A stretch of DNA of 13,769 nt from JAKSCF01 sp028279945 (lineage in GTDB: Bacteria; Bacillota; Clostridia; Peptostreptococcales; JAAYPU01). The stretch's first letter is position 1; each line of letters opens with the position of its first letter. This document shows, piece after piece, positions 7,510 to 13,769 of the stretch. The stretch is taken from contig JANQMT010000088.1 of assembly GCA_028279945.1 (NCBI GenBank), positions 1-13,769 of the forward strand, written 5' to 3'. The notes below the pieces were generated by a model. That model had not been told where the DNA came from. It searched no databases and saw only the letters and a list, made by a program, of their open reading frames with translations. The position numbers and the translations under genes are program-made.

Positions 7510-8430
7510 TTATTGGGCCTTGCTAAAATGTCCTAATAGTAATTGAATAATGGTCAGTGCCGCGTATGAAGTAATATTATTAACATCTAAAGGCGGCGAA
7601 ACCTCTACAATATCCATCGCTTTAATTGGTAATTTTTCTATCATGAGTTTAAAAATCTCCATTAACTCTCTATTGCTTATTCCTCCCGGCAATGGTGTAC
7701 CTGTTCCGGGTGCAAATCCTGGATCAAGCACATCAATATCCAATGTAAAGTATAGTGCGTCATAGCCTTTAAAATATACTTCTATTTCTTTAAAAGCCTT
7801 TAGGTATCCTTTTTTAAATACTTCTGAAGCAGTGATGGTTTTAATACCGGGATTTTTTTTCATGACCTCTATTTCGCTTACTTCGGCTGTTCTAATTCCT
7901 AAGAAACATAAGTCATTGCCTGTAATTACCCCTTCTAAACTCCTTGCTTCTGTACAGGCATGGGACCAAATATGCCCTTCAAATTCTTCACATAAGTCGT
8001 AATGTGCATCAAAGTGAATAATGCCTATTTTGGCATTTGGATTCAGTAATTTTTGATAGGCTCCGAAAGCTTTATGAAGGGGTATGGTTACAGAGTGGTC
8101 TCCTCCCAGAAATAAGCAAAACTTATCTGTATTCATCAGCTCTAAGGCTTTGTCTTCTACACTTTTAAAAAACCTATCCCAATTTAAATCCAGCATAACA
8201 TTTCCCACATCAAATAAAAGATTCTCTTTTAACACAACACCATCTTCTGTTATCTCTCCCAGGTTACAGGATAATTTTCTCAGCATATCAGGTCCTTGTG
8301 ATGTTCCTTTACCCACACTGGTTGCACTATCAAAAGGCACTCCCATAAGACATATTTTAGCTTTATCTAAATTATCGGTCTCCGTTCCTGCCCATGCCGT
8401 AAATTCTTGTTCAATCTTTTTTATCTTCAT
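7510..8430 (-). CDS. Arginase/agmatinase-family ureohydrolase
   Basis: A 306-residue enzyme of the ureohydrolase family, which removes urea (or a similar group) from guanidino compounds using two Mn2+ ions. All six metal ligands are visible: His112 in GGDHSVT, Asp141/His143/Asp145 in FDAHYDL, and Asp231/Asp233 in TLDIDVLDPGFAPGTGTPLPGG (split here as DIDVLDP and FAPGTGTP). The FAPGTGTPxPGG stretch and the EVSPPLD ending are closest to agmatinases, not arginases. The residue before the second Asp is Tyr where most agmatinases have Thr, Ala or Ser, and SHACTEAR follows. Known family substrates include agmatine, guanidinobutyrate, guanidinopropionate and guanidine, so substrate is left open. The start has GAGGAGG 7 bases upstream. 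It is divergent from a permease gene and sits near a betaine reductase; a role in feeding glycine-type acceptors is speculative. Confidence 0.9.
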   Translation of the reverse strand: MKIKKIEQEFTAWAGTETDNLDKAKICLMGVPFDSATSVGKGTSQGPDMLRKLSCNLGEITEDGVVLKENLLFDVGNVMLDLNWDRFFKSVEDKALELMNTDKFCLFLGGDHSVTIPLHKAFGAYQKLLNPNAKIGIIHFDAHYDLCEEFEGHIWSHACTEARSLEGVITGNDLCFLGIRTAEVSEIEVMKKNPGIKTITASEVFKKGYLKAFKEIEVYFKGYDALYFTLDIDVLDPGFAPGTGTPLPGGISNRELMEIFKLMIEKLPIKAMDIVEVSPPLDVNNITSYAALTIIQLLLGHFSKAQ

Positions 8431-8466
8431 AACATCTCCTCCTCATGATTTTACATGATCACTTCT

Positions 8467-8498
8467 ATTTTACAACCTAACCTTAGGGTCAATGTCAA
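8467..8498 (-). promoter_or_regulatory. Ureohydrolase promoter with 20-bp spacer and dyad (MerR-type)
   Basis: On the minus strand TTGACA (8498-8493) and TAAAAT (8472-8467) are separated by 20 bases instead of 17. The spacer contains ACCCTAA-GG-TTAGGTT, an almost perfect inverted repeat. Stretched spacers with an internal dyad are the signature of promoters activated by MerR-family proteins, and a MerR gene lies just downstream of the gene this promoter drives. Confidence 0.65.
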
Positions 8499-8593
8499 TA
8501 TGTTGTTCATGTTTTATTGCAATAATCAATTAAGTGCCATATCGTTAATAATTCAAATCAGAAAAGTACATAATAATAATAAATAACCCAGAT

Positions 8594-8740
8594 TATTCAT
8601 GGAAACTACTAAAAAGGTACAAGTATTTTGGAATTTATTGATTCTATCATTTTTTTGCTGTACTTGGTTAGTACAGTAGAAAAATTATGGGAGCAAGAAA
8701 ACCAAAAGACGTAGTAGATTTTTGTAGTTTACCATGAATA
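8594..8740. repeat. 147-bp near-complete palindrome upstream of the permease gene
   Basis: Bases 8594-8615 pair with 8719-8740: nine pairs (TATTCATGG), seven (AAACTAC) and five (AAAAA), with one extra base on each side. Further in, TTTTGG (8626-8631) pairs with CCAAAA (8702-8707). The top is a 15-pair stem (8650-8664 with 8670-8684, two G.T pairs) with loop TGGTT. All pairings share one axis near 8667. The ends read TA-TTCATGG...CCATGAA-TA, which would suit a TA target duplication of a MITE. The right end lies 15 bases before the permease AAGGAGGG site, so a long hairpin leader RNA is equally possible. No known riboswitch consensus is recognised. The core CTGTACT-TGGTT-AGTACAG (8658-8676) alone could be an operator. 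Confidence 0.75.
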
Positions 8741-8770
8741 CTATGGGTTATGTTTAAGGAGGGTACTTTT

Positions 8771-10141
8771 ATGGCATTAAAAAGAGAATACGGACAAGAA
8801 CAGCCGTATATTCCAGCCGGACCTTTTAAAATTCGCATTCCTTTCATTCATTATCGCTTTGAATTAGCTGACTATTTCCAAGGCTTACTCATGTGTGCGG
8901 TATGCTTGGGCGCTATTCCTATGTTGCAGGAATACTTGGGGATGCCTTTTGAAGTTGCAATGGCAGTGGTCTTATTAAACGGTATTTTATATTGTGCTCA
9001 CGTATTCTTAGGAGATCCGGTTGTTCCCGGATGGGTAACACCGGCCATCCCATTGTTGATGATTCATGTCAGTCAATATGAAATGGGAGTGGATCGAATG
9101 CATGCTTTAATTGCATTCGAATTGTTATTAGGTATTGTAGCAATTGTTTTAGGTATTACGGGTTTGGGTAAAAAAATTATTACCTTTGTTCCCAATGCCA
9201 TGCAGGCGGGTATTATTTTAGGTTCCGGATTTGCAGCAGTTATGGTCATTTTTAAACAAGGTGCAAGATTTGACAGCTTTCCAATTTCTATAATTATTTG
9301 TATAGGATTAGGCTTCTATCTTTTATTTTCAACGCATTTTAAAAGTATCAGAGAAAATAATAAATTCTTCAAACTAATAGCCAGTGTAGGCATTCTGCCT
9401 GTAATCGTATTAGCAATTATTGTGGGTCCGTTAGTGGGTGAAGTACCTTGGCCAACCATTGAATGGGGGATTACCAAACCTGCTCTGGCAACTTTATGGA
9501 GAGAGTGGACATTTTTTGGTAACCTTGGATTTCCACCAATGAGAATGTTTATCGAAAGTATTCCTATGGTGATATCAGCATATATCGTATTATTTGGTGA
9601 TATGATTCAAGCACAAGCATTATTAGAAGATGCAGAGAAAGTTAGACCGGATGAACATATTGACTATAATCCAAACCGTTCGCACTTGGTTTTTGGACTT
9701 AGAAATGCCGTAATGGCAATTATTGGTCCGGATATAACCATGTGTGGGCCTTTATGGGCGGCTATGCAAGTTGTGGTTTGTGAGAGGTATAAGCAAGGTA
9801 GAAAAGCTATGGATTCAATCCATGGTGGTGCAGGATCATTTAGATTTGGGACGTTAACAGGATATTTGATTTTACCAATCGTTACTTTGGTAAAGCCTAT
9901 TTTAGGGATTGCTCTTGCGTCAACCATGTTAATACAAGGCTATGTTTCCGTACGTGTTGGACTTATGAAGGCCAGAACATATAATGATTTAGGTATTGCA
10001 GGTGTCATGGGTGCGGTATTGGCTACTCGCGGTGCTGCATGGGGCCTGGCAGCAGGTATCATTTTATGTATTTTGATCAACATTATGCATAAGCCTCAAT
10101 ATGATTCATATGTTTTCGGAGAACAAGAAACAAACGAATAA
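8771..10141 (+). CDS. Multi-pass permease, xanthine/uracil (NCS2)-like
   Basis: A 456-residue hydrophobic protein with about 12 or more predicted membrane helices. The start is ATG 8771, 7 bases after AAGGAGGG; the ATG at 8750 lies before that site. The N-terminal region has a cytoplasmic lead (PAGPFKIRIPFIHYRFELAD), a first helix LLMCAVCLGAIPML, and a motif GDPVVPGWVTPAIPLL that recalls the substrate-site helix of nucleobase permeases (NCS2, SLC23). A central polar stretch (ALLEDAEKVRPDEHIDYNPN) would form a cytoplasmic loop. The match is to the general fold, not a specific subfamily; related solute families (SulP, BenE) are possible, and substrate is unknown. It is divergent from the ureohydrolase, so the two may share substrate. 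A 147-bp palindrome lies directly upstream and a GC-rich hairpin follows the stop. Confidence 0.75.
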   Translation: MALKREYGQEQPYIPAGPFKIRIPFIHYRFELADYFQGLLMCAVCLGAIPMLQEYLGMPFEVAMAVVLLNGILYCAHVFLGDPVVPGWVTPAIPLLMIHVSQYEMGVDRMHALIAFELLLGIVAIVLGITGLGKKIITFVPNAMQAGIILGSGFAAVMVIFKQGARFDSFPISIIICIGLGFYLLFSTHFKSIRENNKFFKLIASVGILPVIVLAIIVGPLVGEVPWPTIEWGITKPALATLWREWTFFGNLGFPPMRMFIESIPMVISAYIVLFGDMIQAQALLEDAEKVRPDEHIDYNPNRSHLVFGLRNAVMAIIGPDITMCGPLWAAMQVVVCERYKQGRKAMDSIHGGAGSFRFGTLTGYLILPIVTLVKPILGIALASTMLIQGYVSVRVGLMKARTYNDLGIAGVMGAVLATRGAAWGLAAGIILCILINIMHKPQYDSYVFGEQETNE

Positions 10142-10147
10142 CACAAT

Positions 10148-10178
10148 ATATCAGGCGGCGCTATATGCCGCCTGATAT
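10148..10178 (+). terminator. GC-rich hairpin terminator after the permease gene
   Basis: ATATCAGGCGGC (10148-10159) pairs perfectly with GCCGCCTGATAT (10167-10178) across a 7-base loop, starting 7 bases after the stop. The following bases TATTATTAATT are only partly T-rich, so termination may be incomplete. Confidence 0.75.
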
Positions 10179-10263
10179 TATTAATTGACTCACCTTTTTA
10201 TTTATGTGATTTTTATGGAATAAATATTCTATTCAAATCATAAATGATTAAGGGGGTGAGATT

Positions 10264-10827
10264 TTGATTATTAGTGGAAGAAGATTATTAAAGGTTTTCA
10301 TCATCATCGTTTTGATTTGCTCAATAGGGTTTAATATCAATAGTTATAGAAAAAATCATCAGCTTTCAAAAAAATATGAAGGACTGATGTGTATTGCAAT
10401 GGAACTTCAAGACGCAAACTTAATCTCTTTTGTGACAGCCATGAATGTTCCGGGCTCTGAATATAACAAAATTGAAATCTTTAGCGTGGATGAAGGAGAA
10501 ATCATAAAGCGTGTTGAAACAAATCCTATGATTCAAGATGAGGTTAAAAGTTATATAAACGGAGTAACGGGTTTATACGGCAGAATCAGGGCATTTCCCG
10601 TTGGAGGTTATATCATTAGAATACCTTTAGAACCTCCTGAAAAGGTGGAAAATTATTGGTTAAATGATTTTGGCATTACTTCAATCAACCAAGTTTTTAT
10701 TTTATTCCCTAAAGAAGAAAGGCCATATTTGCTGGTTCTGGATAACAATCGTCGACCGATTTTTTGTAATTTTAATGGAAAAACCGATAAGCTATTAGAA
10801 TACCTTGATTTCCAACTGGATGAATGA
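10264..10827 (+). CDS. Hypothetical membrane-anchored protein
   Basis: A 187-residue protein that I do not recognise. The start is TTG 10264, 4 bases after GGGGGTGAG; no ATG is available near the beginning of the frame, and the TTG gives a sensible N-terminus: basic (GRRLLK), then one hydrophobic segment (VFIIIVLICSIGFNI, about residues 11-25), consistent with a membrane anchor or uncleaved signal. A cysteine lies in the segment (LICSIG), but the lipobox L-x-x-C fit is weak and no cleavage is claimed. The rest (about 160 residues) is soluble, mixed in charge, and without repeats or catalytic motifs that I can name; it probably lies outside the membrane. It stands between the permease terminator and a tetR gene, in the same direction, with no clear partner. 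Confidence 0.75.
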   Translation: MIISGRRLLKVFIIIVLICSIGFNINSYRKNHQLSKKYEGLMCIAMELQDANLISFVTAMNVPGSEYNKIEIFSVDEGEIIKRVETNPMIQDEVKSYINGVTGLYGRIRAFPVGGYIIRIPLEPPEKVENYWLNDFGITSINQVFILFPKEERPYLLVLDNNRRPIFCNFNGKTDKLLEYLDFQLDE

Positions 10828-10881
10828 CGAAAATTGAAAATTAGAAGTTCAAATTAAGTGTTTATAAATAGATAAAAGTGA

Positions 10882-10911
10882 TTGACTGATCAGTCATGTT
10901 TGTGATAATAT
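10882..10911 (+). promoter_or_regulatory. tetR promoter with perfect 14-bp palindromic operator
   Basis: TGACTGATCAGTCA (10883-10896) is a perfect palindrome. It overlaps a -35 box TTGACT (10882-10887), with -10 candidates GATAAT (10904-10909, 16-base spacer) or TAATAT (10906-10911, 18-base spacer). The position before a tetR gene implies autorepression. A second copy lies before the aldo/keto reductase gene. Confidence 0.75.
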
Positions 10912-10944
10912 AAAATCACACAATAAGAAAAGGATGACGGTAAT

Positions 10945-11514
10945 ATGAAGGAAAAAAAAGAGAGAATTTTGGAGGCTGCATTAATTGAGTTTTGTGAGAA
11001 CGGTATCAGCAAGACAAAGGTATCGAATATTGCAGAAAGGGCAGGGGTAGGTCATGGTACTGTTTTTAACTACTTTAATAGTAAGGATGATTTAGCAAAA
11101 GAACTATATATCTACTGTAAAGAAAACTTTATCAACAGCCTTAAGAAGAATGTCGGTCAACAAATGGATTATAGAGAAAAATTAAGAACAGTTTATTTTA
11201 ATATATTAAAATATTTTAGAGGAAATCCGGATCAATACAAATATTTTAACTTAGCAAGTATACTGAATCAAGTAGATGAAGAAACCAAAGAAAAAGGATA
11301 TGCAATTATGCTGGATGAATTTGGAGCTTTTGTACGAGAAGGAATAGAAAAGGGCGTCATTAAAAAAATGGATGAAAAATATCTGCTGAGTTTATTTTAT
11401 AAGATGGCTTCTGCAAATGTTGAATATATTTGCTCTTATCCAGAAAAAAACAACCCGGATTTCATAGAAAAAACTTTTGACTTAATGATTGACACCATAT
11501 TTATAAAAAAGTAA
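10945..11514 (+). CDS. TetR/AcrR-family regulator, probable regulator of itself and the aldo/keto reductase
   Basis: A 189-residue protein. The N-terminal domain is a clear TetR helix-turn-helix: KERILEAALIEFCENGISKT (about 5-24), then VSNIAERAGVGHGTVFNYFN and SKDDLAKELY (about 26-56). The C-terminal helical domain is unassigned. The start ATG follows AAGGATG at a rather long distance (about 10 bases). The gene is preceded by a perfect 14-bp palindrome over its -35 box, and a site matching 11 of 14 bases lies between it and the aldo/keto reductase gene 70 bases downstream. This pairing makes it the likely regulator of both. The ligand is unknown. TetR proteins next to reductases often sense reactive carbonyls or xenobiotics, but nothing here proves that. 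Confidence 0.9.
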   Translation: MKEKKERILEAALIEFCENGISKTKVSNIAERAGVGHGTVFNYFNSKDDLAKELYIYCKENFINSLKKNVGQQMDYREKLRTVYFNILKYFRGNPDQYKYFNLASILNQVDEETKEKGYAIMLDEFGAFVREGIEKGVIKKMDEKYLLSLFYKMASANVEYICSYPEKNNPDFIEKTFDLMIDTIFIKK

Positions 11515-11536
11515 ATAAAGGATAGAAAATATGTTT

Positions 11537-11565
11537 TATAATACATAATCATGACTGACCAATCA
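11537..11565 (+). promoter_or_regulatory. Aldo/keto reductase promoter region with second TetR operator copy
   Basis: TATAAT lies at 11537-11542. TGACTGACCAATCA (11552-11565) follows; it matches the tetR operator at 11 of 14 positions and keeps the left half-site exactly. A -35 at the right distance is poor, so an activator or weak promoter is possible. The site falls at or just after the expected start of transcription, a roadblock position. Confidence 0.55.
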
Positions 11566-11587
11566 ATCAAAAATTTAGGAGGATATG

Positions 11588-12781
11588 ATGATTTACAGAG
11601 AGGTTCCAAAAAACAATGATAAGCTGTCTTCACTTGGATATGGACTGATGAGATTGCCTATGGAGAATGGAAAAATTGATGACCAAAGCGCTAAGGAACA
11701 ACTTTTTTTTGCTATTGATAACGGAGTGAACTATATTGATACAGCATGGGCCTACCATGATGGTGATAGTGAAGCTTTTGTGGGGAGGGTATTAACGAAA
11801 GCGTACAGGCAAAAAGTAAAAATTGTTTCAAAGCTGCCCCAATGGCTGTGTAAAAGCAAAAAAGAGATGCATTATTATTTGGATAAGCAGCTTGAAAAGA
11901 TGAAGATCCAATATATAGATTATTATTTAATCCATTCAATAGATGGTCCCAGGTGGGAAGAATTAAAAGAAATAGGTGTTCTTGAGTTCCTTGATGAAAT
12001 AAAAGAACAAGGAAAAGTAATTAACGTAGGATTTTCTTATCATGGTAATCAAAAGGATTTTAGTGGTATTGTTGATGACTATGATTGGGATATGTGTCAA
12101 ATTCAATATAATATTTTGGATGAAGAATATCAAGCCGGAACTAAAGGGTTAAAATATGCGGCTTCTAAAGGTATTGCTGTGATGATAATGGAACCCCTAA
12201 GAGGCGGGATGCTGGCAAATAATGTGCCTAATGAAGTAAGACGCATATATGATACTGGAAAAACTAATAGAAGTAATGCAGAGTGGGCTATGAAGTGGCT
12301 ATTGAATCAGCCTGAAGTTACAGTTGTGTTATCAGGTATGAATGAAAAAGAGCATATTATAGAAAACTTAAAAATTGCATCCGAAACGAATACAGATTCA
12401 TTGACACAAGAAGATTTAGAAATAGTTAAAAAAGCGGGGGAAATTTATAGGAGTTTAATGAAAATTGGATGCACATCATGTGGATACTGTATGCCTTGCC
12501 CTAAAAATGTAGATATTCCTAATGCTTTTCACTTATATAATGCTTATCATATGAATGATGATAAAAAGCGTATCAAGATGTTGTTTATGGCACAAATGTC
12601 AGGTGCTGTGAGTTCACAATCCTTACCAAGTCAATGCATCAATTGCGGCAAATGTACAAAACATTGCCCACAAAATATTGAGATACCAAAACAACTGGAA
12701 CAAGTCAAGAAAATATTTGAATTTCCTTTTATGCCTGTGGTGGTAAAAGTATGGAAATTTATGAACCGCAGAAAGAAGTAA
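11588..12781 (+). CDS. Aldo/keto reductase with C-terminal two-[4Fe-4S] ferredoxin domain
   Basis: A 397-residue cytoplasmic oxidoreductase. The N-terminal 290 or so residues are an aldo/keto reductase barrel with the full catalytic tetrad: Asp51 and Tyr56 (YIDTAWAYHDG), Lys82 (IVSKLPQ) and His116 (YYLIHSIDG). The C-terminal part has two cysteine clusters, CTSCGYCMPCP (CxxCxxCxxCP) and CINCGKCTKHCP (CxxCxxCxxxCP), each expected to hold a [4Fe-4S] cluster. This architecture is common in anaerobes and suggests exchange of electrons with ferredoxin-type carriers as well as NAD(P)H; the substrate is unknown. AGGAGG lies 5 bases before ATG 11588; an ATG at 11585 in the same frame is only 2 bases from it and less likely. 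A TetR operator lies upstream. No terminator is visible after the stop. Confidence 0.9.
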   Translation: MIYREVPKNNDKLSSLGYGLMRLPMENGKIDDQSAKEQLFFAIDNGVNYIDTAWAYHDGDSEAFVGRVLTKAYRQKVKIVSKLPQWLCKSKKEMHYYLDKQLEKMKIQYIDYYLIHSIDGPRWEELKEIGVLEFLDEIKEQGKVINVGFSYHGNQKDFSGIVDDYDWDMCQIQYNILDEEYQAGTKGLKYAASKGIAVMIMEPLRGGMLANNVPNEVRRIYDTGKTNRSNAEWAMKWLLNQPEVTVVLSGMNEKEHIIENLKIASETNTDSLTQEDLEIVKKAGEIYRSLMKIGCTSCGYCMPCPKNVDIPNAFHLYNAYHMNDDKKRIKMLFMAQMSGAVSSQSLPSQCINCGKCTKHCPQNIEIPKQLEQVKKIFEFPFMPVVVKVWKFMNRRKK

Positions 12782-12797
12782 GTAAAAATTTTTTCTA

Positions 12798-12827
12798 TTG
12801 ACAATATAAGATATAGAATGATAAAAT
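12798..12827 (+). promoter_or_regulatory. iclR promoter
   Basis: A perfect TTGACA (12798-12803), an 18-base spacer and TAAAAT (12822-12827, five of six consensus). Transcription would start near 12834, just before the palindromic site at 12844. Confidence 0.7.
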
Positions 12828-12843
12828 AATATTAGGAAACGAG

Positions 12844-12858
12844 TTCCACAATACGGAA
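12844..12858 (+). promoter_or_regulatory. Candidate IclR operator
   Basis: TTCC-N7-GGAA (12844-12858) is an interrupted palindrome of the style bound by IclR-family dimers. It lies about 10-24 bases after the predicted start of transcription and before the iclR ribosome site, which suits autorepression by roadblock. The inner bases are not fully symmetric. An overlapping GGAA-N5-TTCC (12835-12847) adds a further half-site. Confidence 0.5.
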
Positions 12859-12886
12859 ACACAGAAAGCGCTTGAGGTGGATTTTT

Positions 12887-13633
12887 ATGGACAATCATGT
12901 TCAGTCAATAATAAAAGCATTTAAAATATTAGAATTATTTGATACAAACCGTGATGAATTAGGTATCGTTGAAATTAAAGATTATTTAGGTTATCCGGTG
13001 AGTACAACGCACCGTTTGATTTCTACTTTAGAACATATGGGATATATCCGTCAAAATAAAAAAACCAATAAATACAGTCTTGGATTTAAAGCATATGTAT
13101 TAGGAAGCAAGGTGAAAATAATCAATCAGCTCAAACAAATTTCACAATCGTATTTAGAAGAGCTGTCAAGGAAATATGATGAAACTGTACATTTAGCAAT
13201 TAATTCGAATAATAAAGTGTTATGTGTTAATAAAACAGAAACTAACCGTAGACTTACGGTCACACCTGGGGAAGGCGAAACACATTATCTACATGCCACA
13301 TCAGTAGGAAAATGTTTATTGGCTTTTAATGATAAAGAAAAAACCGAAAAATTTCTAGAGGAAACAGATTTAGTTAGATTAACTGAAAATACTATTACAG
13401 ACAAAAAAGAATTTAAAAAAGAACTTGAAAAAATTAAAACAGAAAAGGTTGCTATGGACAATGAAGAATCTGAAATAGGTTTAATATGTATTGGCGCTCC
13501 AATTTTAGGTAAGAATGGTGAAGGGGTTGCATCCATTAGTATGTCTATTCCTAATTCTCGTTTAAATCATAGTATAGAAGAACTAAAAAAGGATGTCATG
13601 TTTACGGCAAATCAAATTTCCAGTCAACTATAA
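12887..13633 (+). CDS. IclR-family transcriptional regulator
   Basis: A 248-residue protein of normal family length. Residues 1-65 form the winged helix: SIIKAFKILELFDTNRDELG, IVEIKDYLGYPVSTTHRLI, STLEHMGYIRQNKKTNKYSLG. The rest is the IclR effector domain, with HATSVGKCLLAF and ICIGAPILGKNGEGVASISM, both diagnostic. The start is ATG 12887, 6 bases after GAGGTGG; a TTG 15 bases earlier is inside that site. IclR proteins typically control catabolism of aromatic or organic acids, often of neighbouring genes. Here the natural target is either itself (promoter and operator just upstream) or whatever follows beyond the right edge. No terminator with a T-run is visible after the stop. Confidence 0.9.
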   Translation: MDNHVQSIIKAFKILELFDTNRDELGIVEIKDYLGYPVSTTHRLISTLEHMGYIRQNKKTNKYSLGFKAYVLGSKVKIINQLKQISQSYLEELSRKYDETVHLAINSNNKVLCVNKTETNRRLTVTPGEGETHYLHATSVGKCLLAFNDKEKTEKFLEETDLVRLTENTITDKKEFKKELEKIKTEKVAMDNEESEIGLICIGAPILGKNGEGVASISMSIPNSRLNHSIEELKKDVMFTANQISSQL

Positions 13634-13733
13634 TATAAAAAATAAAAAGGCTATATGCCTGAGACTATCGAAAAATGAATACAGGCGTATAAATATTCGT
13701 TAATGCATTCATTTGGAGAAAATTTGATGGCAT

Positions 13734-13769
13734 ATGAACTATAAAAGTCTAACCGCAAACAATCGCCGT
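13734..13769 (+). CDS. Possible start of a further gene, cut by the window edge
   Basis: From ATG 13734 the frame stays open to the edge for 12 codons (MNYKSLTANNRR). GGAG at 13715-13718 is too far upstream for it; that site fits better a 5-codon frame (ATG 13726, MAYEL then stop) whose end overlaps this one. An 8-bp inverted repeat, AAATGAAT (13673-13680) and ATTCATTT (13707-13714), lies before both. This could be leader or intergenic sequence. Too short to assign. Confidence 0.2.
   Translation, partial: MNYKSLTANNRR

Noticed and set aside
8594..8740. Known purine, guanidine, glycine or TPP riboswitch
   Set aside because: None of the conserved core sequences of those classes could be found in the segment or its complement.
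8750..8771. Permease start at ATG 8750
   Set aside because: The AAGGAGGG ribosome site lies after this ATG; ATG 8771 is correctly spaced.
9664..9927. Minus-strand open frame inside the permease gene, and similar antisense frames elsewhere
   Set aside because: No ribosome sites, composition follows the opposite strand's coding gene, and products look like no protein family.
13648..13660. AGGC-TATAT-GCCT as iclR terminator
   Set aside because: Only four base pairs and no T-run follows.
1..13769. CRISPR arrays, tRNA or rRNA genes, transposase genes
   Set aside because: No regularly spaced direct repeats, no cloverleaf or rRNA-like segments, and no transposase reading frame seen.

Overview
The window reads as a low-GC, anaerobic amino-acid-fermenting Firmicute (Clostridia). 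The main support is a betaine-type Stickland reductase operon with an in-frame selenocysteine codon, next to a glycine-betaine-type transporter and thioredoxin reductase. Codon use is AT-rich throughout and Shine-Dalgarno sites are strong AGGAGG types. The species cannot be named from the sequence alone.

Left part (1-4411, all minus strand, transcribed right to left): the order is grdI (pyruvoyl-type alpha subunit of component B), grdH (selenoprotein subunit of component B), a BCCT transporter, then trxB, cut by the window edge. Component B binds and activates the methylated glycine. Electrons normally come from NADPH via TrxB, thioredoxin and selenoprotein A (GrdA). GrdA and the acetyl-phosphate-forming component C are not in view. 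The transporter points to glycine betaine as substrate, so the pair is called GrdH/GrdI rather than GrdF/GrdG (sarcosine) or GrdB/GrdE (glycine). The grdI promoter is clear, and a 41-bp palindrome covers its -35 box.

Middle part (4554-8430, minus): an upstream agmatinase-family ureohydrolase has its own terminator. It is followed by a merR - M24 hydrolase - tetR gene string ending in a terminator just before the grdI palindrome. The MerR protein probably acts on the ureohydrolase promoter, which has an over-long 20-bp spacer holding a dyad. The TetR protein is the obvious candidate for the grdI palindrome.

Intergenic 8431-8770 separates the ureohydrolase from a divergent multi-pass permease. 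It holds the ureohydrolase promoter and a 147-bp nearly complete palindrome (8594-8740) ending just before the permease ribosome binding site. This is either a long hairpin leader RNA or a small inverted-repeat element (MITE-like) with TA ends.

Right part (8771-13769, plus): permease, a GC-rich hairpin, an unknown membrane-anchored protein, a second TetR regulator with two matching operators (one before itself, one before the next gene), an aldo/keto reductase with a C-terminal two-[4Fe-4S] ferredoxin module, and an IclR regulator with its own promoter and operator. The last 136 bases may lead into another gene.

Overall this is a regulator-dense catabolic island: four regulators of three families, each near a plausible palindromic site. 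It couples uptake and reductive cleavage of betaine with what may be uptake and hydrolysis of a guanidino compound. That second link is inference.
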